Both the position numbers and the translations under genes were made by a program. From Silurus meridionalis (Eukaryota > Chordata > Actinopteri > Siluriformes > Siluridae), in assembly GCF_014805685.1 (NCBI RefSeq), contig NC_060885.1, positions 32,074,632-32,138,631 of the forward strand: a stretch of 64,000 bases of DNA, written 5' to 3'. Below, one piece after another: positions 10,166 through 22,480 of this stretch; positions within the stretch are counted from its first letter, which is position 1, and the number at the start of each line of letters is the position of its first letter. Below the pieces are notes generated by a model. The model had not been told where the DNA came from. It ran no database searches and worked only from the letters and a program-made list of their open reading frames with translations.

Positions 10166-13100
10166 AACTTATAGGCAATAGAATTATTCCATCAAAATCA
10201 TTGATTCGAAGTGAACTGAACATATGTAGGAAGGGAGTAAAAAAAAACGTTCTTTTCCCAATCTTCACCGTACATTTCATGTTCCTGGCTGAAAAGAGCG
10301 AAAGCGGATGTGGTCCTAAAGTTTAGAAGATCATCTGCCTCTAGGTTGCATGTTCTGAGCTACATTTCTGCTCACCACGGTTACAAAAAGTGACTATAAT
10401 TAAATACTGTTTTTAGGAGTTTCGAACTGGTTGGTAAATGACTGAAGGTAGCAGGTTTAATCAAAGGTTCACTCACTCACCCCAGATGCTTTATGCTTTG
10501 GGATAATCTGCTTTCCTGCATTCGATTGATTTCAATTTGGATTCTGCTTTATTTTTTAAGAAGGATTTATTTAGTTTAAGTTTAAGCCCCTCCTTGTGTA
10601 TGATTGAACGGTTTATGCGACTAAAACGGCCACCAGCAGAAGGTCCAGGCTTAAAACTTTGTGCATGTATTAATGAACAACATTTAAAAAAAAATCTGAG
10701 TTCAGTCGTATATGAGCTATTCGAGGTCGAGAATTAATCCTCATGCAGACATTTCACATAATACATGTAGGACAAGTTAGAAAAACAAAGTTCTACCTGA
10801 AGGGAGAATTAATAAATTAATAAAAAAAAGTTCTGTAAATGTTTTAATAAAAGTCCGAATAAACATAAGATTAAAGCACGAGTTAGAAACACAAACAGAA
10901 GTCAAGGTGCCGTATCTACACAAAAGAAATTGCTAATGAAGTATTGGATAATGAAGACTGAGTCAGAAAGAGGATGGAAGAACTCTAATGCCCTTCTTTT
11001 ATTTATTTTTTTTGCGATGCAACAAGTATTTTTTTTACTTGTTGTTCACAAAGGAGTAGGGAAAGAAAAAAAAAATCCAATGAAAGAGAACGCTCTAAAC
11101 CTTTGACCCTTCCAGCTTGGTATAAAGTAAGTGGCTGCCAGGGGGAAAAGAAAGCAGCAGCAGCAGCAGATAAACCAGACATAGAGCGAGCATAGTTCTG
11201 GCCTCGAGGATGGAAACCTACCGCACAAACTCAGCAGGCTGGATCGACTTGCCTATAGGCACTAGTGAAGAGGCAGTGAAGTGTAGCCAGGAAGCATGCA
11301 TTAAACAAAAGGAGGATGATACTATAGTTAAAAAGTCAGCCGAGACAAAGCAACCCGGGACGTTCGAAAGCGTCACACAAAAAAAAACGTGACACGGCGT
11401 GCAAAATGGCTTCGAGCAGACAGATTCGGATGGAACAAAGCAACTTGAAGGGAGAATAACACCTAACCTGGCAACCTCGGCGGAAATTTGTCTGTGGCCT
11501 TTTCCAGATTTTCGCAGGCGAGCCGCCGTAGCAAATAATAGCATTTAATAATCATTATTTTATATATAACCTTGAAAGTTGAAGCATAGAAGAAGAAATT
11601 AAAAATAGTCAAAATAATAATAATAATGATCAAATAAAATGTGTAAATATACATCACAGGAAAATCACACACAAAAAAAAAACACATTCCTAAAAAAGCA
11701 ATAAAAGATTTAGCGCCGTGCCTAGCAAATTAATTGAATTGAACATATGCAAGAAGTGAAACCCGGATGGGGTCTTATGGTCTAAAAGACCATCTTATCC
11801 TCATAACCTTTTAATCGCTTTCTGCAGAATCGTGTCGTAGCGCCGAGCTAAGCATGATTGTGAAAAGCTAAATCCTGTCGATCAAGAGCTCTAGCTAAGC
11901 AAAGGTGAAACTCCCATCCATCAAAGTGTAAATGTTGTTTTTTGATTTTTTTGATTACAATATCTTTAATGTTTAATGCGATCGCTCTCTCACCATTACT
12001 CTTCCACGTACACACTACAGCATTGTGAAAGCAGTCTGGGAATGTCTGGAGTCTGGTCAAGTTCAGATTCAACTTTATCACTTCATTGTCAGGTTTAGTA
12101 GGTGTGTTTGAGCAGTTTGAGACTCTCCTGTACAGAAACCCGAACGCAAAGAGAACAAAGTCGCTAATTCCTTTTCATTTCATCTCAGTAGGTGGCTTCA
12201 TCCCTCTTTATCTTTCAGGGGAAAGGAGGAGGATGAAGAGGAGGAGTGGAGAAAAAAAAAAAGAGACCGTTTAAAAAAACAATCCTCGGAGCAAAAGCAT
12301 CGTAATTACGTCGGATTCGAGTCCGTCGCTCTTTAAGTTTCTGACATCAAATAACAGGAAAGCACTTTCTCCACAGCTTTTCGGCCGCAAAAAATAAACA
12401 CGCCGACTGAAAATTGCACAACCGGAATCAGCAAGAACTCCGGACGGCGGTGTAATGACCCAAAATGTTTTGGACCCACCCGAAGTTTACAATCCGTTGC
12501 AAATGCAACCCAAAATCTCAGAGGACTTCCAGCAGAGAGAGAAAGCGCACTGATAAGAGAGAAAGCTGGGTCATTTTTTCAAGAGGACTTAAGCAGGATG
12601 AACTTATCCCAGCTGGAGGTCTTCACCTCGCTAAACGATAGGAGAGAGAAGGACAACAGGCAGGTTTATCAGCCTTCCAATGGCAATAAAGGAGAGTGAG
12701 AAGATAAAGCCGTCAGTCTTTCTCTCTCTCTCTCGCACACTCACAGATAAAGTAAAGGGGATGATGGACTTTGTTTTAAGTGAACCACCGAGCAAAAAAA
12801 AGGGAGACCAAAAAACAACTTGGCTTTTTGACAGACCTCTGCTGATGATAAAACCATCATCTTTCGCCACCCAAACAATTTCTGACGGCCGGTGCCTCAT
12901 ACAGCTGACTTTCTTTTTTCTTGCATTTTGCTTGTTTTTTTATACCTTTGTCTTCACTCCAGCTGGTCCCTCTGATGTTGCAATTATTCACCTAGGATTA
13001 ACCTTCCCTCTTCCTTCGAGCCCGAGCAGCCTATAAAAGCCACCTACCGCTTTTTCGAATGTGAAACGTTCGCTTGATGTGTTTGAAAGTCCCTGGCCAA

Positions 13101-13253
13101 GAGCCACTGAGGATGGTTTTCGAAAGCCAAACACAGTGCCATGGGGTGTTAATTACGTTTTCGGCATCGTTATCATCAGGTCGTTATTAGAGAGAAAAAA
13201 ACGTGTTGGCTTTGATTGGTAAAATCCACAACGATGCGCCTTTTTGGTCTACG
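10166..13253. other. Long unassigned stretch
   Basis: About 3 kb without a recognised mobile element or gene. It holds short poly(A)/poly(T) tracts, a small CAG run at 11153-11168 and a short CT run near 12720. Open frames of 60-118 codons overlap on both strands and show no domain. Some parts (12280-12560) are of higher GC and may hold regulatory sequence; I cannot show it. Confidence 0.3.
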
Positions 13254-14685
13254 CTAGGAATGGGTCATTTTTTGGCACGGTATGTAATTGGGTCAATACT
13301 ACAGACTACTGCTAAGCTTCAGTTTAAACGATACTGTTATCGATATTTGCGTAGTTTTATCTCCGTATATTTCGGTGTTAATGGAGAATTAGAAGCTGCT
13401 TCTTGTCATTTTTCCCGAACCTTAATGATGTCATCACGTGTCCGACGTTTGCTCGGCTAACGTGTGATAGCCATGTTTGTGTTTGTGTGCATGGCGGCAA
13501 TGTTGAAACGTTTCCCCTTCATGTGGAGTTTGGACACTGGACCTCTTTGAGTCTTTAAAGGCTCTGGCATGGAGAAGCTGGACGTTGGATCTGTGATGAT
13601 CGTGAATGTTGAGCTATTTTATGAGTTGCTCAGTAGCCCCGTGGTCTATAAACACAATGACTGTATATGACTGTAGAAAGATCATTATTCATAATCTTAC
13701 ACTCCAGTTCTCATGTTAGTTCTCACTCTCCAGTGTTCTGTATTGTTTAAAGACTATAATCACACTCTTGATGTCACCTAAATGAGGATGGGTTCCCCTT
13801 TTGAGTCTGGTTCCTCTCAAGGTTTCTTCCTCATAACATCTAAGGGAGTTTTTCCTTGCCGCAGTCGCCACGGCTGCTCATCAGGGATAAATACACATCG
13901 TTCACCTTCACTGTTAAATTCTGTAAAACTGCTTTGAGACAATGTCTGTTGTGAAAAGCGCAATAGAAATAAACTTGACTTGAAGTGTGAGCTCACGATA
14001 CAAAACTAAAGGAAACCAGTGCCAGATGCAACATATACAGTAGTGTAATAGTAAACAGATGAGGCTTGTAATATAACGAAACATTTACAAACCAAAACAC
14101 GCAATTTACCTCAAGCAATGTGCCGTATTTACTATGTCTCCAGCGTCTCCTGCCTCAGCCTCAGTAACGTGTTATAAAATAAGTCTTTAGTTAGCACTAG
14201 TAGTCTCTGGGAAAGTCAAATCAGTTTTAAATTGTGAATCTGAATATGAATAACCGTACAGGAAACGTTAAGGGCTAGAAAGAGTTTCATCATCAGCAAG
14301 GGATGAGAGGAGCAGCCCATTGACCATATCAATACGTGGGAAGAAGACCTCTGAAAAAATGTCACAAAATTTATAGTGAAAGTTTGATTGCTCTTCACTA
14401 CTATGGAGTCAATTTGCTTCAGGAAGACTCCTAATTGCTAGAGATACCAGAATTCTGTTACTATTTTTTAGGGGTCTTTTTTATAAAAAAAAAAAAAATT
14501 ACTTTTATTATGTGGCTTTTTCTGTTTTTTGTTTTTTTTTTGAAGGCATTTGTAAAACTAAAGTTAAGCTGTGATAAAAAATAACTTGAAAATTTCAACA
14601 TCATGTCTTTTTGAAAATTATAGTATCGAGAAATACGTCTTCGATAAGCAGTACCGGTACTCATAAAAACGATATCCCTCCCTAG
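13254..14685. mobile_element. Possible hAT-like element with a nested repeat
   Basis: The left end 'CTAGGAATGGGTCATTTTTT' and the reverse complement of the right end ('CTAGGGAGGGATATCGTTTT') look like diverged terminal inverted repeats, and both are followed by a 'CGGTA/ACCGGTA' motif. Repeat A (13490-13983) lies nested inside. I could not confirm a target-site duplication. No transposase frame remains. Low-confidence inference from the ends. Confidence 0.35.
13490..13983 (-). repeat. Dispersed repeat A, long copy in reverse
   Basis: Reverse-oriented copy of the 8248-8885 repeat: 'ATGAGTTGCTCAGTAGC' (about 13620), 'GGTTCCTCTCAAGGTTTC' (about 13810), 'GGGAGTTTTTCCTTGCC' (about 13842) and 'TGAAAAGCGCAATAGAAAT' (about 13952), ending in 'AACTTGACTTGAA'. 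It sits within a possible hAT-like element. Confidence 0.65.
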
Positions 14686-15992
14686 TCAACATGCTCCTTT
14701 TTAAGGTTTTGGTTAATTGTTGCCCAGTATTTCTCATAAAAAATCTCCAAAACCGTAGACGTTTCTCAAAACATTTTCGCCCATTCAGAGCTCATCAAAG
14801 AAGACAGAGGGCAATAATAAGAAAAAAAAATAAATACTAAACGCAGATTGCTCTGGAGTGATTAAACTGTCGTGACCAATCAATAATGGAAGCGTGATTA
14901 CATACAAGGAGGCGCCTGCTGAAAGTGAGCGGACGGATGTTAGGACCGGTCAAACCTATTCTCTTGACAAGTGGTGCAGTAAGTGGGTTTGTCTTGGCCA
15001 TGTGATCTCTGAGCTCGAAAACACCAATCATGTGACACAACACAGCTACAAAAAGAAAGAGGATTCAGGGCAGCACCCTGGAACAGATGAACAAACAAAG
15101 GATTTGTGTGAGAGATAAACAGCTGGAGGTTTGTTATCTAGGGACTGGCTGACGTTCCTGCGTGTTGTTCGGCGAGGATCAAGAAATTCCTCGAATAATT
15201 GGGGTGATTTTTCCCACGCCGTCCGCTCCGGCTCTCTCGGCTTTGTCCTGCGCAAATGATTATCTCAATCATGTCAATACATGGTTGGTTGCCTCTGATT
15301 TCATGGGTCTCGACGCAAATGTACAGAGGAGAGAGAGAAAAAAGACGTTTATGTTTTTCAGTCTTCTGTTTGAAAATATTTTCGAGACCCAGAAACGGTT
15401 GAAACATGTTCTTTGGATGTAGGTGTGAAAGGTTATCCAAGGCCTTCGAAAACACCTAATAATAAAGGGCAACTCGAGCTGCGGTAAAACCGGAGGCTTT
15501 TCATAAAAACTCAAAGCAAAGAAAAGCGTCCTCTCGGTCTTTACATAACACCTGCACACTCAGGTTGCTTTAGATAAGAAATACCTGCACTGGGTAAAAA
15601 AACTACTCGTGTTTGCTCGAGGATCAAACTTTCGCCCATTCTTTGTTATTTCTTTATTTTTCCCAATCAAAAAAAAAAAAACCCATCAAGTGAGTGCACT
15701 GTGTTATAAGTTGATTTTTTTTTTTTTTTTTACGTAATTTCCTACCGATTCAGGATCTAAATTGGCTAATGTTTCTATGGTATTGTAGCTTATTGCTCAT
15801 ATGGGGAGGTTTGCTGTAAGGAGATGTTCCTCATGGAAGGACGTCTCCACTGTTGGTGCTCTGTAACAGTCAGGATGCAGGACGCTTTCTGGTTTTTCTG
15901 AAACAAATCTGCTTATAGCTGCTGTAATATATAATAAAATTAAAAAAGGAACATGCTTCTAAGATTTTTAACAACATTAAGTGTGCTGACAC
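14686..15992. other. Unassigned sequence
   Basis: No repeat or gene recognised. Several overlapping short open frames on both strands (15046-15559) mark a patch of mixed composition without stops in several frames, which argues for chance rather than coding. Confidence 0.3.
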
Positions 15993-16391
15993 TAAAAACA
16001 AAAGCATTAGGGCACCAGGCTTTTCCAGCTGTGTGTGGATTCTTTCCCAAATTGTTACCACAAAGTCGCACAGAAGCGCACAATTGTATGCGAGTCTTTG
16101 GATGCAGTCGGATGAAACTTGAACTAGGAGACGATGCTCCTGTGCACAAAGCGAGCTTCGTGAAGATATGCTTTACATGGTTTGGATTAGATCTCCTGCT
16201 ATAGAGCTCTGACCTCCTCACCTTCTTACCTTCATCAGAACCTGACTTTACTTACACCCTGAATGAGCTCAAATCTCAACGAAATCTGGTGGAACATCTT
16301 CCTGGAGGAGTAGAAGTTATTATAAGAGCATACAATGAATGGGATGTTTTAAGGGTCAGGTGTCCAAAACCTTTCGTTCATAAAGTGTGTA
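15993..16391 (+). mobile_element. Tc1-family deletion derivative, copy 3
   Basis: Nearly complete short copy. The left end 'AAAACAAAAGCATTAGGGCACC' type sequence and the right end 'GGTCAGGTGTCCAAAACCTT' pair as terminal inverted repeats. The interior has 'ACCACAAAGTCGCACAGAAG', 'GCTCCTGTGCACAAAGCGAG', 'TCTCCTGCTATAGAGCTCTG' and 'AATCTGGTGGAACATCTTCC', all from the last third of a Tc1 transposase. About 400 bp against roughly 1.6 kb for an intact element. The overlapping open frames are not functional. Confidence 0.72.
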
Positions 16392-16779
16392 AATAAAATT
16401 CCCTTACAATAATAATAATATATCCTTTACTTATTACCGCATTAGTGTCATAGTTAAAGCGTGGTATCCGTTACTGCTCCTAACACAGCGTTAATAGTAT
16501 TCGTATTAATAAAAAGATAAAAGCACAATGTCACAATGTTTTTACCCGCTTCTAATTCTGTAAAGCTCAAGGTTGTAAAAGATCAGGATGCTTACCTCCG
16601 CCACCACCGAGGAGACTGGAGTTCGCTGTTAGAGAGAGACAAAAAAAATATATATCAGTGTCTGGACCATTTTGAAAGAGAAAACACTTTACCTCGAAGA
16701 GGACACCGTTATTCAGATGAGAGCAGACACAGAACCAGACCTTGAAGGTCAAGCACACTCTAAAGGGAGATTTATTCAT
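16392..16779. other. Unassigned sequence
   Basis: AT-rich with short AAT and TAT runs. Nothing recognised. Confidence 0.35.
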
Positions 16780-17000
16780 TCATCGCGCAGTGATTCCAAA
16801 GCACGAGAGCGCCAGCAGCTGCGCTCCAGCTAACACCGTCGCCGCTGTGCTTTTCAAATGCCGGGCCGAGCCGGGCCGGGCCGTCCACCTGAGCCTGAGC
16901 AGATGCCGCGAGGGACGGAGAGCGCTTTGATGCTACGTTTCTGATCTCTGGTGGCGAGGACGGGGGCCGGGGGTCACGAGTTCGCCTGGCGTACTTCTCC
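16780..17000. other. Small GC-rich, CpG-containing patch
   Basis: About 220 bp with clearly higher GC than the surroundings and many CpG dinucleotides, including a 'GGGCCGAGCCGGGCCGGGCC' run at about 16862-16881 and a GGGGGCCGGGGG motif near 16964. It might be a minor CpG island or regulatory element; no promoter motif, exon or splice structure is evident. Confidence 0.3.
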
Positions 17001-17944
17001 AGATTCACTCAGTATAACGCGACTAAAGCTGCTGTTTCTCGCCTCTTTAAACCTAATAAACAAAATCCACACTTTAATTAGGAAAACAACAAAATCCCCT
17101 GTTTCTACGTTCAAGGAACGGCGAGATCAAGAAAGGCCCTCGTTTTTAAAAGCGGCTGATTAAAGGCGGGGAAAATAAACGTTAATTCGGACGCTGTAAA
17201 AATAATTCCTTCTTAAATGCAGTTCGGAGAAGGTACAGTCTTCATGAACATTAATCACAATTAGTACAGTAGCATTTAAGCAATGCAAAATAATCAAATA
17301 TTAAAAAAAGAAAAAAACAACAAAGAGGAACGGCTGTAACGGAGCAGTTCGGAGGCAGAAATTTGACACGACGAAAGGTGTTGATCGAGCTCATTTTTTC
17401 CTCACAGGAAAAAAGAAAAAAAAACAACATGAGGCGATGTTTTTGGATGTAAAGCAGTGTGTGACAGTTTACAGTGTTGTAAGTGTGTGCGTGGGCGGAA
17501 GGACAAAAAGCGCTCTTTTTTTCCCTGTTGATATAGACGTGCATTTCGTCAAGCACTTTGTTGAGCAAACACTAAATAGAAGTGAAAGATAAAAAAAAAA
17601 GGGGGTTAAAAGCTTCCAGCTGGCATGCTTAGTATCTGGACTGTGTTTTATTTTTTAAATATAGCTGAGATTTTTTTTCCTTTACTGTATTTCGTTCATT
17701 TAGACCTCCTTTCATGGCGGTTGCCTCGGTCTGAGAGTCTAAACACACCCTATATCATCAATCTGACTGAGAGTTATAGGATAATAACAATAATAAAAAA
17801 AGATTAAATTGTACAGCGTGCAACAAAGGCAGCTACAATCCAAACCGCTGGTTTAAATAATTCCTCAGACTGAATCCTGGGGAGTTTGTGAACTGACCTA
17901 TTTAGAACCTCTTATTTACAAATGTAGTACGTACCCACAGTTAG
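17001..17944. other. Unassigned sequence
   Basis: AT-rich sequence with poly(A) and poly(T) tracts. The minus-strand open frame at 17251-17568 has no domain and is rejected as a gene. Confidence 0.35.
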
Positions 17945-18150
17945 TATAGTTTTATGCTTTTTACACAGCACAGTGAAATTCTTCTTGGAAACTAGGGTCA
18001 GAATACAGAGTCAGCTATGATACAGTGCCGCTGGATCACACAGGTTTAAGGGCCTTGCTCAAGGGCCACGAGAGTGGCGGCTTGGTGATACAGGGGCTTA
18101 AACCTTCTGATCAGCAACACAAAGCATTAACCTGTGAGCTTCTACTTCCC
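17945..18150 (-). mobile_element. tRNA-derived SINE, reverse orientation
   Basis: Read on the minus strand, this gives a tRNA-like head ('GTTAATGCTTTGTGTTGCTG', 'AGAAGGTTTAAGCCCCTG'), then 'CCTTGAGCAAGGCCCTTAAA', then 'CACTGTATCATAGCTGACTC' and a tail 'AGAATTTCACTGTGCTGTGT'. The order equals the plus-strand copy at 56470-56690. The RNA polymerase III box sequences are decayed. SINE call from recalled fish SINE organisation. Confidence 0.7.
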
Positions 18151-18344
18151 CTATAAATGTGTTTAGGGACATTATGCAAAAAAATAAAGCTGGGAAGGAA
18201 AGAGAAGAGATCGCTGCCAGGCCTAGTGAGAGGATGTAGCTTATAATGCTAACTTGTTTTGCTAATATGCTATCAAAGGTTGTAGTCTATTAACCACCCA
18301 ATGAGTGTGTGTATAAATATATATACAGTATATATATAGATAAA
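18151..18344. other. Unassigned spacer
   Basis: Mixed sequence, then a short interrupted AT run leading into the GACA array. Nothing else seen. Confidence 0.4.
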
Positions 18345-18414
18345 GACAGACAGACAGACAGACAGACACACAGACAGACAGACAGACAGCTTGGTAGGTA
18401 GGTAGGTTTGTAGG

Positions 18415-18448
<34 letters not shown>

Positions 18449-18468
18449 GCTTGGTAGGTAGGTAGGCC

Positions 18469-18499
<31 letters not shown>

Positions 18500-18530
18500 G
18501 GACAGACAGACAGACAGACAGGCAGACAGG
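18345..18530. repeat. Compound (GACA)n / (GGTA)n microsatellite
   Basis: Blocks of GACA alternate with 'CTTGGTAGGTAGGTAGG' blocks near 18390-18415 and 18451-18470. The repeated alternation suggests that a unit of about 75 bp (GACA block plus GGTA block) was itself duplicated. It encodes artificial Cys-Leu-Ser-Val strings on the minus strand. Confidence 0.95.
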
Positions 18531-20789
18531 CAGATGGATAAATAGATCTACACCTACAGGAGTCCCACCTATGACAGACTGTGACAATGCATTGTTCATA
18601 AACAAACGGATTACGCAATTGTCTAGTTAAGAGCCACTGCAGCACAAGTTGACATTATGGAAATCCACTTCATCGAGTCCGCTAAAAGTCAGTGTCTCAA
18701 AAGCATGGAAGCTAATCAATTTGACACCATCGAGAGCAACGCGGCGACGTGCAGGAGGCCCGAGACGAGACGAGATGAGACGAGAAAGGCAGCGTCTTTA
18801 ATGGTATGCGCTCATCCAACAGAGCCTGAGAGGCGTATCTCATCTCGGCAGGGACTTTTGTAAATGTGTTCGCCTGCAAGGCAGAACAGAAATCTTGTGC
18901 CTGGCTTGTTTTATTTCTTTTCTTTTAATATTCCTCTCCCTGTGTGCTGTGAGTCACACCGAGCCACTCCTTTCATCTTTCCCCTTTATTCCCTTTTCTT
19001 TTAGTCTTTTAGTTACCCCCCACCCCACCCCACCCAGCCCTCTGCAATTGATATCAAGGGAAGCGTTCAAGGCCTCGAAATAACTGGGGACGATTCCTTA
19101 TCTAACAGCGGGGAGAAGGGGAACAAATGAGGAACAGCTGTTTATAAAAAAAACAACAAAAAAAAACACGAGTGGCAAAGAGGAACCTGCTCATTTTCCC
19201 AGGTTGAGAGATATACGACAAGGAGTTATTGAGGAAGCAAAAAATGCTTTAGAACTTGCGCTCGGGGAACTGGCAACTCGCAAGCTGATGTAAAGTGACA
19301 GCGTCCGGGTTGGTCAGAGCTGGAAACTAAACAGAAATTATAGCATAATGAAGCGTTGATAGGGGATATTAATCATGAAGTGCACAGACACTCTATCCGA
19401 TCTCTGGATCTCGGGCACTAGGGACAGTTTAGGATTCGTGCTTCCAGTTCCTTTAATCCAGTACAAGTACCTAAGTATAGTATTGTATGGTACATTACCA
19501 ACTCTATGATCCATCATCACTTCCAGCCATGTGGTCCCAAATTTGTGCCTGATTTTAGTTAACTTTCTTGTCTGGCTACCAAATGTGGACATAATCCTGA
19601 AGAGATAATAAGACCATTGACTGGATAAGCGGAATAATCACAGAATTGTCAAACACAAACGTGCTTGAATCGTTTATATTAAAAATGTGGGCTCCAGACC
19701 ATTGACTGAACAAGTGAGATCATCTCAGAATGCCAGAAATGGTTTGGTTTGCTTTCCCAAGATCTGGATTCCAGACCATTATCTTTTTAAATAGAATCAG
19801 AACTGAATTGTATAGCAAGCATCTTCAGTCAGATATGAGCTAGCTAGATTTTATTTCCAAGAAACAGTGTCTAAGAACATTTCTTATCAAGTACAATGAA
19901 AAACCGGCGCAGACTCTGGATCCCTGAAATAGTCCTAAAAATGGAAATTTAGCAATTCGAAACAGAGCACATGCTCTACTCTGATTGGTGGCTTGCTTTG
20001 TGTTTAAACATTTTCATTATATTCGCTAATAATTAAAAAAAGGACTGCAAAGTGTAGAGAAAAAAAATGATAAGATAAAGAAAAAAAATGACTATAGCAA
20101 ATACAGAGGCTCATCTCCTTATGAGAGAAGGTTCCAGTATGTGGATTAGCATCTATAAACACGCTGTATTACACGGCAGGGGATATGTTACATATCTCAA
20201 GCTGTTTTATTTCTAACAGAGAGAAATCACATGTGTACAAGCCTATAATCTAAAAGAGTGACTGTGCAGTCATGGACACCAGCATTCAAGAGGCAATCTG
20301 GCTGAAAAAAAAAAAATCTATAAATAGGTACATCCAGAACCCCAAAATTGCAAAATTCAAAGTTCAAAAATAAGAACAGGGGGAAAAAAAGTGGTTTGTC
20401 AGTCACAGTTTTTTTTTTTCCATAATAAACTCAAGCAAAAAGAAAAAATCGCAGCTCAGAAAAATCCTCGGCTGAAGAAATGACAGGTACTGTGTGGGAT
20501 GGAAAAAGGAAAAGAAAGGACGGATACGGTCATAATTAAACCCCTGCCTTTAACACCTCTTAGCCACAGCAGGAAACACAAACGTGTGAATTGCGTTCAG
20601 TCTCGCTTCGGTAAGCAAGTGCCCTTATCTCTTCTTAAATGCTCCTGTTTCTCGAAAGATCCGGCTTCCTGTAGTTAGACTTCCTTTAGGGACAGGATAT
20701 AAAGTGGAGATGGATGTTAATTGAGCCGGATCTTGGTATAAGAATATACAAAAAGACGTCCAGAGTGTCCTGTTGGAGTAATAAATGGA
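18531..20789. other. Unassigned sequence with a C-rich quadruplex-type run
   Basis: No gene or mobile element recognised. About 18655-18790 is of mixed composition with a GACGAGACGAGA-type short repeat. A C-rich run lies at 19015-19040 (separate entry). The rest is AT-rich with a weak similarity to nothing I know. Confidence 0.3.
19015..19040 (-). other. Potential G-quadruplex (minus strand)
   Basis: The plus strand has C6-A-C4-A-C4-A-C3 followed by AG and C3, so the minus strand carries at least four G-tracts of three or more separated by loops of one or two bases. This fits the standard quadruplex pattern. Formation is predicted only. Confidence 0.55.
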
Positions 20790-22315
20790 ATGCTACAGTG
20801 TCTCTACAGTGTCTCTATAGTATTTCTACAGTGTCTCTATAGTATCTCTACAGTGACAGTATATCTACAGTGTCTCTACAGTGTCTCTATAGTATCTCTA
20901 CAGTGTATCTACAGTATCTCTACAGTGTCTCTACAGTATCTCTACAGTGTCTCTACAGTGTTTCTACAGTGTCTCTACAGTATCTCTACAGTGTCTCTAC
21001 AGTGTCTCTACAGTATCTTTATAGTATCACTACAGTGTCTCCATAGTGTCTGTACAGTGTCTCTACAGCTTCTCTACAGCATCTCTACAGTGTCTCTACA
21101 GCATCTCTACAGTATCTCTACACCGTCTCTACAGCATGTCTACAGTGTCGCTACAATGTCTCTACAGTATCTCTACACTGTCTTTACAGCATCTCTACTG
21201 CGTCGCTACAGCGTCTCTACAGTGTCTCTATAGTATCTCTAAAGTATCTCCACAGTATCTCTACAGTGTCTCATAGTATTGCTAGTGTCTCTACAGTATC
21301 TTAACAGTATCTCTACAATGTCTCTACAGCATCTGTACAGTGTCTCTACAGTATCTCCACAGTATCTCTACAGTATCTCCACAGTATCTCTACAGTGTCG
21401 CTACAGCATCTCTACAGCTTCTTTACAGCATCTCTACAGTATCTCTATAGTATCTCCACAGTGTCTCTACAGTATCTCTATAGCATCTCCACAGTATCTC
21501 TATAGTATCTCTACAGTATCTCCACAGTGTCTCTACAGTGTCTCTACAGTATCTCTATAGTATCTCCACAGTATCTTTATAGTATCACTACAGTGTCTCC
21601 ATAGTGTCTGTACAGTGTCTCTACAGCTTCTCTACAGCATCTCTACAGTGTCTCTACAGCATCTCTACAGTATCTCTACACCGTCTCTACAGCATGTCTA
21701 CAGTGTCGCTACAATGTCTCTACAGTATCTCTACACTGTCTTTACAGCATCTCTACTGCGTCGCCACAGCGTCTCTACAGTGTCTCTATAGTATCTCTAA
21801 AGTATCTCCACAGTATCTCTACAGTGTCTCATAGTATTGCTAGTGTCTCTACAGTATCTTAACAGTATCTCTACAATGTCTCTACAGCATCTGTACAGTG
21901 TCTCTACAGTATCTCCACAGTATCTCTACAGTATCTCCACAGTATCTCTACAGTGTCGCTACAGCATCTCTACAGCTTCTTTACAGCATCTCTACAGTAT
22001 CTCTATAGTATCTCCACAGTGTCTCTACAGTATCTCTATAGCATCTCCACAGTATCTCTATAGTATCTCTACAGTATCTCCACAGTGTCTCTACAGTGTC
22101 TCTACAGTATCTCTATAGTATCTCCACAGTATCTCTATAGTATCTCTACAGTATCTCCACAGTATCTCTACAGTGTCGCTACAGCATCTGTACAGTGTCG
22201 CTACAGTATCTCTACAGTATCTCCACAGTGTCTCTACAGTGTCGCTACAGCATCTGAACAGTATCTCTACAGTATCTCTACAGTATCTCTATAGTATCTC
22301 CACAGTGTCTCTACA
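20790..22315. repeat. Minisatellite of 11-bp units with a 558-bp higher-order duplication
   Basis: About 1.5 kb of an 11-bp unit, consensus CTCTACAGTGT or CTCTACAGTAT with CAC/TAT variants. Since 3 x 11 bp equals 11 codons, the array stays open on the plus strand and yields artificial LQCLYSVSTVS-type peptides. Units 21011-21568 and 21569-22126 are a direct 558-bp duplication and nearly identical; one difference I see is GTCGCTACAG against GTCGCCACAG (about 21203 and 21761). 558 is not a multiple of 11, because each copy contains shortened units ('CTCATAGTATTGCTAGTG'). Confidence 0.95.
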
Positions 22316-22414
22316 GAAGCCCATACAGGTCTTAAATGTAACAGTAGCCTGACAGGAAAGCAGAATGCTGGTCATTATCCAGAAGACAACATTGCAACAC
22401 CTGGCATTATCTTC

Positions 22415-22417
<3 letters not shown>
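22316..22417. other. Unique spacer
   Basis: About 100 bp of ordinary sequence between the minisatellite and the CA array. Nothing seen. Confidence 0.5.

Positions 22418-22479
<62 letters not shown>
22418..22479. repeat. (CA)n microsatellite
   Basis: About 31 uninterrupted CA units. Confidence 0.97.

Positions 22480-22480
<1 letters not shown>

Noticed and set aside
11153..11168. CAG repeat as a coding polyglutamine tract
   Set aside because: Only about five units, with no surrounding open frame of note.
18262..18645. Cysteine/leucine/serine-rich open frames on the minus strand
   Set aside because: Direct translation of the GACA array.
20790..22294. Series of plus-strand open frames of 69-147 codons with LYS-SISTVS repeats
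   Set aside because: They are produced by the 11-bp minisatellite, which stays open because 33 bp equals 11 codons. No start context, no domain and no non-repeat part.
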